Origin: Kineococcus endophyticus
GTDB taxonomy: Bacteria; Actinomycetota; Actinomycetes; Actinomycetales; Kineococcaceae
Assembly: GCF_040796495.1 (NCBI RefSeq)
Contig: NZ_JBFNQN010000004.1
Coordinates: forward strand, 124,001-188,000
DNA: 64,000 nucleotides
Direction of reading: 5' to 3'
Position numbers and translations under genes: made by a program. Shown piece by piece: positions 24,663 to 31,363 of the stretch. The stretch's first letter is position 1. Every line of letters begins with the position of its first letter. The notes beneath the pieces were generated by a model, which saw only the letters and a program-made list of their open reading frames with translations, was not told where the DNA came from and did not search any database.

Positions 24663-25112
24663 TCACGCTGGCCGGCATCGCTCCCAGGTCGCCAGCGCCG
24701 CGACGTCGGGGCAGCGGGTGTGGCTCCACCCCTCGGAGCCGAAAGAGTCCGCGGTGGCGTCGGTGAAGACCTCCACCGTTCCGCCGGGCAGTACCCGGTA
24801 GTAGGCCTCGATCGGATCTCCCTCGGTGGTCAGCGAGGTGACCCGGACCTCCGCGCCGGTGCGCTGGGCGTCAGGGCTCAGCAAGCACTCCTGCACGGTC
24901 ACCGGGACGGACTGGCCTTGCGGAACCGCGATCGGGGTGCACTGCGGCAGGGCGGGACGTTCCCGGAAGGCCACCGGCGCGCGGCCGCCGGCGGTGAGTT
25001 GCCACACGACCCACGCCGTCGTCCCGACCGCACCGAGCAGCAGGGCCACGGCCAGCACCGTGGCGAGCGAGACGGGTCGCCCCACCGGTGCCCCGGCGGC
25101 TGTGCTGCTCAT
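24663..25112 (-). CDS. single-pass membrane protein, unknown function
   Basis: This is a 149-residue protein with a short polar N-terminus, one membrane helix (about 17-38, VSLATVLAVALLLGAVGTTA then WVV) and an extracytoplasmic domain of about 110 residues. That domain contains three Cys (PQCTPIAV, QECLLSP, TRCPDV), a fourth in WERC, and a two-strand pattern VRVTSLTTEGDPIEAYYRV. Four cysteines suggest two disulfides. The ATG at 25112 is directly preceded by CGGAG. A GTG at 25133 is an alternative. No family is recognised. Confidence 0.6.
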   Translation of the reverse strand: MSSTAAGAPVGRPVSLATVLAVALLLGAVGTTAWVVWQLTAGGRAPVAFRERPALPQCTPIAVPQGQSVPVTVQECLLSPDAQRTGAEVRVTSLTTEGDPIEAYYRVLPGGTVEVFTDATADSFGSEGWSHTRCPDVAALATWERCRPA

Positions 25113-25255
25113 CTCCGCATGATGCCCTCGCACCGTCGAGGACGTGGCTCGATCGGCGGGACGAGCATCGCGGTCACGGCGCCCCCTTGCCCCCTCCTGG
25201 TGGCAGGGTGGCTGGCACCCGCACAGTTCGGCACGACCGAGCCAGGAGGTAGCCC

Positions 25256-25453
25256 GTGGTCCGCTTCCACCCGCGTCTGATCCGCGCGCTCATCGGTCAC
25301 CACTACCGGGAACGGCGCAACCGCCACGTCCCCGTGCCGCCCGGAGGTCGCTACGAGCCCGCCTGGTACCCGGACCTTCCCGTCTCAGGCAGCCCGGAAG
25401 CCAGCTACGAGGCGGTCCCGAGGTCCCGGACGCGCAGAGGGCGGCGTCGCTGA
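25256..25453 (+). CDS. small basic protein, hypothetical
   Basis: GTG 25256 has AGGAGG at 25242-25247, a strong ribosome site. The 65 residues are Arg/Pro-rich (LIRALIGHHYRERRNRH, then PVPPGGRYEPAWYPDLP) and end in TRRGRRR. After about codon 55, a different plus frame continues with coding-like residues (QRAASLIQHLGYEVGSGQPL), so this may be a longer gene broken by a frameshift. No function is recognised. Confidence 0.4.
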   Translation: MVRFHPRLIRALIGHHYRERRNRHVPVPPGGRYEPAWYPDLPVSGSPEASYEAVPRSRTRRGRRR

Positions 25454-25553
25454 TCCAGCACCTCGGCTACGAGGTGGGGTCCGGGCAGCCGCTGGTCATC
25501 ACCCGTCCAGCACTCCGCTGGGGGCGTTCCCTCGCCGGGAGCGAGGGGACGAG

Positions 25554-26240
25554 TCAGAGGAGGCGGCGGGCGGCGGCCCAGCGGGTCAGCTCGTTGCGGT
25601 TCGACAGCTGCAGCTTGCGCAGCACCGCGGACACGTGGGTCTCGACGGTCTTCACGGAGATGAACAACTCCTTCGCGACCTCCTTGTAGGCGTAGCCGCG
25701 CGCGATGAGGCGCATGACCTCCCGCTCGCGCGCCGACAGGCGGTCGAGCTCGTCGTCGGCCGCGGCGACCTCACCCGCACCGGCGCCGAACGCGTCGAGG
25801 ACGAAACCGGCCAGGCGGGGGGAGAACACGGCATCGCCCTCGGCGACCCGCCGCACGGCCGCGGCGAGGTCCTCCCCGCTGATCGTCTTCGTGACGTAAC
25901 CGCGGGCGCCGCGGCGGATGACGGCGATGACGTCGTCGGCCGAGTCGGAGACGGACAGGGCCAGGAACCTCACCGGCGGGTCGGACACCAGGAACTCGGC
26001 GCACTGCGCGAGCACCTGCGCCCCACCCGAACCGGCGCCCGGGGCGGGGTTCTCGTCCGGCCCGGCGGGCAGGTGCACGTCGAGCAGCACGACGTCGGGA
26101 CGCAACCGCCCGACGGCGGCGACCGCCCCGGCGACGTCCGCGGCCTCCCCGACGACCTCGAGGTCGTCCGCGGTCGACAGTTCCGCCCGCACTCCCGTCC
26201 GGACCATCCGGTGGTCGTCGACGACGAGGACCTTGATCAC
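25554..26240 (-). CDS. LuxR/NarL-type response regulator (EsrR-like)
   Basis: This is a 228-residue transcription factor. The receiver domain has acidic pocket D8-D9, phosphoacceptor Asp54 in VVLLDVHLP and the conserved Lys in GYVTKT. After a linker, a LuxR helix-turn-helix follows (LSAREREVMRLIARGYAYKE and then VKTVETHVSAVLRKL). An unusual Gly/Pro insertion (PDENPAPGAGSGG) lies after the phosphorylation site. GTG 26240 begins 25 bp after the histidine kinase stop, so they form one operon. In Corynebacterium glutamicum the comparable PspC-kinase/regulator pair EsrSR answers cell-envelope stress. Confidence 0.92.
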   Translation of the reverse strand: MIKVLVVDDHRMVRTGVRAELSTADDLEVVGEAADVAGAVAAVGRLRPDVVLLDVHLPAGPDENPAPGAGSGGAQVLAQCAEFLVSDPPVRFLALSVSDSADDVIAVIRRGARGYVTKTISGEDLAAAVRRVAEGDAVFSPRLAGFVLDAFGAGAGEVAAADDELDRLSAREREVMRLIARGYAYKEVAKELFISVKTVETHVSAVLRKLQLSNRNELTRWAAARRLL

Positions 26241-26265
26241 CCTGGAACTCCCGCCTCTCGGAACG

Positions 26266-27510
26266 TCACGTGCCGCCGCCCGGGATCCGCAGGGCCACCT
26301 CGGTGCCCCCGTCGGCGGGACGGCGGATGGTCGCCGAGCCCCCGGCGCGCTGCATGCGGCCGACGATCGACTCGCGCACGCCCAGCCGGTCCTCGGGGAT
26401 CGCGTCGAGGTCGAAACCGGCCCCGCGGTCGCGCACGAACACCTCGACACCACCCCCGACCGGTTCGGCGTACAGGGACACCGTCCCACCCGCGTGCCGA
26501 CCGGCGTTCAGCAGGGCCTCGCGGGCGGCCTGGGCCAGGGCCGTCGTCCCGCGGTCCAGCGCAGCGGTGTCCAGGTCGCCCACGAGGACGACCTCCACGA
26601 CGGCCCCGGACACGTCCTCGACCTCGGTCGCAGCCGCCCGCAGCGCCGCGCCGAGGGTTCCGGCCGACGTGCCGTGGTCGCCGTACAACCACTGCCGCAG
26701 TTCGCGTTCCTGCCGCCGGGCCAGCCGCGCGACCTCCCCGGCGTCGGCCGACCGCTTCTGGATGAGGGCCAGCGTCTGCAGCACCGAGTCGTGCACGTGG
26801 GCGGCGAACTCGGCGCGCTGCTGCTCGCGGGCCAGCGCCGCGCGTTCGGCGCCCAGGTCCTGCCACAACCGCACCACCCAGGGCGCGGCGACGAGCCCGA
26901 CCCCGCCCAGCACGACGACCCCGGCCAGCGCCGAGCGCCAGAACTGCCGCACGTCACCGACGACGACGGGGAACAGCACCGCCCCGAGGACCACGAGGGA
27001 CGCACCGGCCAGGACGCGCACGACGGCCCCGCGGCCGTCGCCGGCCTCCTCCACGAACCGGCGCCGCCGGGTCGCGTCCAACTGGCTCCACGCCAGCACG
27101 ATCCCCGTTCCGGCGACGAGGACGGGGACGACGTACCGGGCGGACCCGTCGACGAGGTTCACGGCCGGGACGAGCCCGAGCCCGACGACGACGGCGACCC
27201 CGACGAGGGCGTTGCGGTGGGCGAGGACCCACCCCGCGGGGTCGGGGCGCTGGTCGTCGGGCAGGTCGCGCTGCCGGTCGTCGAGCACCAGCAGCCAGAG
27301 CACGACGTAGAGGACGACGCCGAAACCGCCGAGGAACGCCGAGGCGGCGAACACCGTGCGCACCTTCGACGCCGGGACCCCGACGTGCTCGGCGATCCCG
27401 GCGGCCACGCCCGCGATCCGGCGGTGGGCCGTGCTGCGCACGAGCGGCGGACGGGGGACGGGGGACCCGTCCTCCGACCCGCCCGAGGGGTTCGTCGTCG
27501 CCGTCAGCAC
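26266..27510 (-). CDS. PspC-domain sensor histidine kinase (EsrS-like)
   Basis: This is a 414-residue membrane kinase. A PspC domain (about 25-80; RRIAGVAAGIAEHVGVPAS) comes first, then about four more membrane helices to residue 215, a HisKA_3 dimerisation helix with phosphoacceptor His in AAHVHDSVLQTLAL (about 238), and a HATPase domain (EALLNAGRHAGG, RDRGAGFDLD). This layout is that of EsrS in the three-component EsrISR envelope-stress system, where a PspC inhibitor protein is encoded divergently, as here. Signals known for EsrISR are cell-wall antibiotics. By inference the same applies here. Confidence 0.9.
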   Translation of the reverse strand: MLTATTNPSGGSEDGSPVPRPPLVRSTAHRRIAGVAAGIAEHVGVPASKVRTVFAASAFLGGFGVVLYVVLWLLVLDDRQRDLPDDQRPDPAGWVLAHRNALVGVAVVVGLGLVPAVNLVDGSARYVVPVLVAGTGIVLAWSQLDATRRRRFVEEAGDGRGAVVRVLAGASLVVLGAVLFPVVVGDVRQFWRSALAGVVVLGGVGLVAAPWVVRLWQDLGAERAALAREQQRAEFAAHVHDSVLQTLALIQKRSADAGEVARLARRQERELRQWLYGDHGTSAGTLGAALRAAATEVEDVSGAVVEVVLVGDLDTAALDRGTTALAQAAREALLNAGRHAGGTVSLYAEPVGGGVEVFVRDRGAGFDLDAIPEDRLGVRESIVGRMQRAGGSATIRRPADGGTEVALRIPGGGT

Positions 27511-27624
27511 CCGCCGATCGTGACACGCACCCGCACCCGGGGGATCCCCCCGACGCAGGAGTTCAGGGTCGGGTCAGGGGCGTCCCCGATGTGGCCGGGG
27601 GTCGCCGGCGAGCAGTCTCGAGAC

Positions 27625-28080
27625 ATGAACTCCAGCGAGAACCTCAGCTTCGACAAGACCCAGCAGACCACCGGACAGGAGCCCCCCGTGAGCGACCACA
27701 GCGAGCAGCACTCGGACCAGCACTCGGGCCAGCCCGCCCGCCCCACCGCCGTCGACCGCTTCTTCGCCTCGATCCGCCGCACCGGCCTCGTCCGGTCCCG
27801 CGACCGCTGGGTCGCCGGCGTCGCCGGGGGCATCGCCCAGCGCACCGGCATCCACGTCAACGCCGTCCGCATCGGCTTCGTCGTCCTCGCGCTGTTCGGC
27901 GGGATCGGCCTCGGCCTCTACGGCCTCGCGTGGGCGCTGCTGCCCGACGTCACCGGCCGCATCGAGGCGCAGGCCGCCCAGCGCGGCGACGTCTCCGCCG
28001 CCCTCGCCCTGGCCGTCGGCCTCGTCGTCCTCGACCTCGTCCTGGGCAACGGACTGCTCGGCCTCGGCTGGGTCTTCTGA
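27625..28080 (+). CDS. small PspC-domain membrane protein
   Basis: This is a 151-residue protein with a polar, Gln/His/Ser-rich N-terminus followed by a PspC domain (about 60-115; RDRWVAGVAGGIAQRTGIHV, NAVRIGFVVLALFGG) and a second hydrophobic segment. ATG 27625 lacks a good ribosome site. GTG 27688 has ACAGGAG 6 bases upstream and would give 130 residues, so it may be the true start. It is divergent from the PspC histidine kinase across 114 bp. It may help sense or dampen envelope stress with the larger PspC protein downstream. Confidence 0.85.
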   Translation: MNSSENLSFDKTQQTTGQEPPVSDHSEQHSDQHSGQPARPTAVDRFFASIRRTGLVRSRDRWVAGVAGGIAQRTGIHVNAVRIGFVVLALFGGIGLGLYGLAWALLPDVTGRIEAQAAQRGDVSAALALAVGLVVLDLVLGNGLLGLGWVF

Positions 28081-28114
28081 CCACCGGCTCGTGACGGAGT
28101 GGGAGGGTCGGACC

Positions 28115-29671
28115 GTGAGCAGCACAGCCACGACCGGTCAGCGCGGGGTCGCGAAGTTCTTCGCGACCGTCCGGTCCTGCGGCGTCGAACGCTCGCAGGA
28201 CCGCTGGTTCGCGGGGGTCTGCGGCGGCGTGGCCGAACGCCTCGGCCTGGACCCCCTCCTCGTGCGCGGTGTCCTCGTCGCCCTGACGGTCGTCGGTGGC
28301 CTGGGTCTGGCCGCCTACGGGGCCTGCTGGCTCCTGCTGCCCGACGGACGGTCCGCGAGCGCCGGCGACGGGTCCCCCGAGGCGGCCCCGGTGCCGATCA
28401 CCCCCGGCCGCATCGAGGCCGAGGCCGTCCTGCGCGGTGACGTCTCGGGCGGTGCCCTGCTCGCCGGGGCCCTGGTCCTGGCCGACGTGGTGCTGCCCCG
28501 CGCGCTGCTCGGGGTGCTCAACCAGAACCTCGACGGCCCCGGGTGGGGTTTCCTGCTCACCGGGCTGCTGGCCCTCCTGGGGTGGTGGCTGCTGCGCGAC
28601 GTCCGCGTCCCGCCGCTCGACCCCGCCCGCCGCGCCGCCCTCGACGCCCAGCTGGCGCCGGCTCCCACCGACGAGACCGCCCGGACCCAGCCGCTCTCCC
28701 TCGTCAAGGACACCCCGGCCACCGCGGCCCAGCCGTCGGGTCCCGCAGCGGGGTTCGGGTCGCCCACCGAACGTCGCGCCGCCGCCCGGCTCGCACGCGA
28801 GCAGGCCCGCGCGGCGGCCGTCCACGCGAGGACCGAGGAGAAGGTGCGCGAGGCCTACGAGAAGGCGGCCCGCGCCCGCGCCGCCCGCCGTCCGGGCTCA
28901 CCGCTGCTGACCACCGCCACCCTGGGCCTCGCCCTGCTGGCCGTCGGCCTCGTCGTGGTCGCGTCCCTACTCACCGGCTCGGGCCCGTGGAGCGGCACGC
29001 CGCTCGCCCGGCCGCTGCAGGAGCGCACCCTGCCCCTCGCCGCGGCCACCGCCACCGTCGTCCTCGGCCTGGGCGCCGTGCTCGCCGGGCTGCGCGGCCG
29101 CCGCACCGCCCTGGTCGGTCTCGCCTGGCCCGTCGCGCTCGCCGCCGCCGCGACCGCCCTCGCCCCGCCCGCCGGGAACTGGACCGGGGACACCGACCGC
29201 ACCTGGGCGCCCACGGGCACCTCCGCCCTCAGCACCTACGTCGGCCGCCTGGCCGTCGACCCGGGCGGGCTCGAGGACGGCACGGCCGCCGCGACCGTGG
29301 CCGCGGGCCGGCTGGACGTCGTCGTCCCCGCCGACCGGACCGTCCTGCTCGACGTGAGCGTCCTGGCCGGTTCGCTGCGCTGGCAGCCCGGCGACGACCT
29401 CGTCGAGGTCACGGACGACCCGCCGGGCGACGTCGCGATCGGCGGCCAGGTGCGGCGGGAGGGCTCGTCGGCCGTCGCGGGCGGCGTGAACCTGCGGCGC
29501 GTCTTCGCCGCCGGCCCCGGCGCCGCGGCGCTCGCAGGCGCCGTCACCGTGCGCGGGGACGACCCCGCCGACTGGACCGTCCCGGCCGGCACCCCCCGGG
29601 TCCGGGCCACCGGCTGGACCGGCGAGGTCCGCATCGGCCCCGCCGGCTCGACCACCCTGGAGGCGTCGTGA
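28115..29671 (+). CDS. PspC-domain membrane protein (EsrI-like)
   Basis: This is a 518-residue membrane protein. An N-terminal PspC domain (about 28-85; SQDRWFAGVCGGVAERLGLD) is followed by two membrane helices and a charged Ala/Arg coiled region (about 215-262). Further helices come next, and then an extracytoplasmic beta-rich domain resembling the cell-wall-active antibiotics response/DUF2154-type adhesin-like fold (LDVVVPADRTVLLDVSVLAG onward). GTG 28115 has GGGAGGG 8-14 bases upstream. In EsrISR systems the divergent PspC protein EsrI inhibits the kinase, and this one is the best candidate. It follows the small PspC gene and overlaps the next gene by 4 bp. Confidence 0.85.
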   Translation: MSSTATTGQRGVAKFFATVRSCGVERSQDRWFAGVCGGVAERLGLDPLLVRGVLVALTVVGGLGLAAYGACWLLLPDGRSASAGDGSPEAAPVPITPGRIEAEAVLRGDVSGGALLAGALVLADVVLPRALLGVLNQNLDGPGWGFLLTGLLALLGWWLLRDVRVPPLDPARRAALDAQLAPAPTDETARTQPLSLVKDTPATAAQPSGPAAGFGSPTERRAAARLAREQARAAAVHARTEEKVREAYEKAARARAARRPGSPLLTTATLGLALLAVGLVVVASLLTGSGPWSGTPLARPLQERTLPLAAATATVVLGLGAVLAGLRGRRTALVGLAWPVALAAAATALAPPAGNWTGDTDRTWAPTGTSALSTYVGRLAVDPGGLEDGTAAATVAAGRLDVVVPADRTVLLDVSVLAGSLRWQPGDDLVEVTDDPPGDVAIGGQVRREGSSAVAGGVNLRRVFAAGPGAAALAGAVTVRGDDPADWTVPAGTPRVRATGWTGEVRIGPAGSTTLEAS

Positions 29672-29913
29672 CCACCCCGGGCACCTCACCCGCGCCCCGT
29701 CCGCCGCGCGGACCCGACCTCGGGGCCGTCCTCGGCGGCCTGGTCGTCGCCGCCATCGGCGCGGCCGTGGCGGTCCACGTCCTGTTCGGCCTCAGCTGGG
29801 ACTGGAAGGTCTGGGCCGCGGGCGTCCTGCTCGTCGCAGGGTCCGGCGCGCTGCTCTCCTCGGCCGTCGCGGCCGTGCGCCGTCCCCGCGACGAGGGGCC
29901 CACCCGCCGGTAG
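29668..29913 (+). CDS. small two-helix membrane protein in the PspC operon
   Basis: The 81 residues have a Pro-rich N-terminus, two hydrophobic segments (GAVLGGLVVAAIGAAVAVHV and VWAAGVLLVAGSGALL) separated by a W-D-W-K loop, and a basic tail. The GTG overlaps the preceding stop (GTGA), so it is made together with the EsrI-like protein and probably works in the same membrane complex. No named family is recognised. Confidence 0.75.
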   Translation: MTTPGTSPAPRPPRGPDLGAVLGGLVVAAIGAAVAVHVLFGLSWDWKVWAAGVLLVAGSGALLSSAVAAVRRPRDEGPTRR

Positions 29914-29923
29914 CGTCCACCGC

Positions 29924-31006
29924 GTGACGAACCGGAGCGCACCCGACGTGCAGGTCGAGCACCAGGCGGACTGGGGGCGGCTGGCGGACGGAACCCCCGT
30001 CGGCCGCTGGGTCCTGCGGGACGGCACGCTCGAGGTCGGCCTCGTGGAGCACGGCGCGCGGCTGCAGTCCGTGCTGGCTCCCGACCGCGACGGCGTCCGC
30101 GCCGACGTCGTCCTCGGGTTCTCCGGACTCGAGCCGTACACCGGGAAGGGGCGCTCGTTCGGCGCCACGATCGGCCGGTTCGCCAACCGCATCGCCGGCG
30201 GGACGTTCGACCTCGACGGGCGGCGCGCCACGATCCCCGCCACCGACCGCGGGAACGCCATCCACGGTGGGCCGCACCCCTTCTCGGAGAAGGTGTGGAC
30301 CGCGCACCCCGTCGAGGGCGTCCACGGCGTCCGGTTCTCCCTGTTCAGCCCCGACGGCGACAACGGGTTCCCCGGCGGGTTGTCCGTGCACGTCACGTAC
30401 GCGCTGCACGAGGGGGTGCTGACGATCACCTACGCGGCGACGACGGACGCCCCCACGGTCCTGAACCTGACGAACCACGCGTACTTCGACCTCGCCGGCG
30501 AGGGGTCCGGGCTCATCGACCCCCACCTCGTCCAGGTCCTCGCCGACCGGTTCCTGCCCGTCGACGAGGCCGGCCTGCCGACGGGGGAGTTCCGCGACGT
30601 GACCGGGACCCCGTTCGACCTGCGCGAGGCCGTCCCGGTCGGGTACCGCGTCGAGCTGGACGACGAGCAGCTCCAGCGCGGGAAGGGTTTCGACCACTGC
30701 TACGTCCTGGCCGACGTCCCCGGCGGGGCCCGGCCGCCGGCGCTCGCGGCCGTCGTCACCGAACCCGTCTCCGGCCGGACCCTGGAGGTCCGCACCGACC
30801 AGCCGGGCGTCCAGTTCTTCACCGGCGGGTCGCTGGCGGGGACCCTCGTCGGCAAGGCGGGGTCCGCGTACGGGCCGCGCTCGGGGTTCGCCCTGGAGAC
30901 CCAGGCGTTCCCCGACGCGCCCAACCGGCCGGAGTTCCCGACGACCGTCCTGCTGCCGGGGGAGGAGTTCCGTTCCGTCACGGAGTTCCGGTTCTCCGTC
31001 GCCTAG
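29924..31006 (+). CDS. galM: aldose 1-epimerase
   Basis: This is a 360-residue mutarotase that interconverts alpha and beta anomers of galactose, glucose or related sugars. Family signatures are IGRFANRIAGGTF (about 85-97), GNAIHGGPHPFSEKVW with the first active-site His, LNLTNHAYFDLAG with the catalytic His (about 184), GFDHCYVL, and FALETQAFPDAPN with the catalytic Glu (about 326). GTG 29924 is 10 bp behind the PspC operon. No galactose genes lie next to it. It is not part of the sugar regulon upstream as far as operators show. Confidence 0.93.
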   Translation: MTNRSAPDVQVEHQADWGRLADGTPVGRWVLRDGTLEVGLVEHGARLQSVLAPDRDGVRADVVLGFSGLEPYTGKGRSFGATIGRFANRIAGGTFDLDGRRATIPATDRGNAIHGGPHPFSEKVWTAHPVEGVHGVRFSLFSPDGDNGFPGGLSVHVTYALHEGVLTITYAATTDAPTVLNLTNHAYFDLAGEGSGLIDPHLVQVLADRFLPVDEAGLPTGEFRDVTGTPFDLREAVPVGYRVELDDEQLQRGKGFDHCYVLADVPGGARPPALAAVVTEPVSGRTLEVRTDQPGVQFFTGGSLAGTLVGKAGSAYGPRSGFALETQAFPDAPNRPEFPTTVLLPGEEFRSVTEFRFSVA

Positions 31007-31053
31007 GCTGGTCGGAACGAGGGTCGTGCGCCGCGGACCCTGGTGTGGTGCAA

Positions 31054-31068
31054 TGAGAACAGATCTCA
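31054..31068 (+). promoter_or_regulatory. candidate metalloregulator operator before pacL-like gene
   Basis: TGAGA-ACAGA-TCTCA is a perfect 5-bp inverted repeat with a 5-bp spacer, ending 12 bp before the start codon and just ahead of AGGAGGAA. The position suits an ArsR/SmtB-type or CsoR-type repressor, but no such regulator gene is in the window. Confidence 0.4.
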
Positions 31069-31080
31069 CCAGGAGGAACC

Positions 31081-31359
31081 GTGTTGCCGATCGCCGCTCC
31101 GCTCGGACGTCTCGTGCTCACCGCCGCCGCGTCGGCCGGGCTGGTCAAGGCCGTCAGTGACGGCCGGGGGACCGCCGCCCTGCGCCGCCTGGCGGTCGGG
31201 GGCACCAAGGTCGGCATCCGCACGTCGCGCGCCGCCGAGACCGGGGTCGAGCGCCTGCGCCTCGGCGCCGGGGACATCGTCGCCCAGGCCTACGACGAGA
31301 TGGGGGAGCAGCCGCCCGTGCCGCCCACTCCGCAGGCCGGTCACGACCACCAGCACTGA
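31081..31359 (+). CDS. PacL-like DUF1490 protein, P-type ATPase partner
   Basis: This is a 92-residue protein with an N-terminal hydrophobic segment (about 3-24), an amphipathic Ala/Arg-rich middle (ALRRLAVGGTKVGIRTSRAA), and a His-rich end, GHDHQH. In mycobacteria, DUF1490 (PacL) proteins carry an N-terminal membrane helix and a C-terminal D/H metal-binding motif, are encoded directly before P-type ATPases CtpC/CtpG/CtpV, and scaffold them for zinc and other metal efflux. The same layout is present here, with the ATPase starting 5 bp downstream. The GTG has a strong AGGAGGAA. A metal chaperone/scaffold role is inferred from that precedent. Confidence 0.85.
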   Translation: MLPIAAPLGRLVLTAAASAGLVKAVSDGRGTAALRRLAVGGTKVGIRTSRAAETGVERLRLGAGDIVAQAYDEMGEQPPVPPTPQAGHDHQH

Positions 31360-31363
31360 TCCG

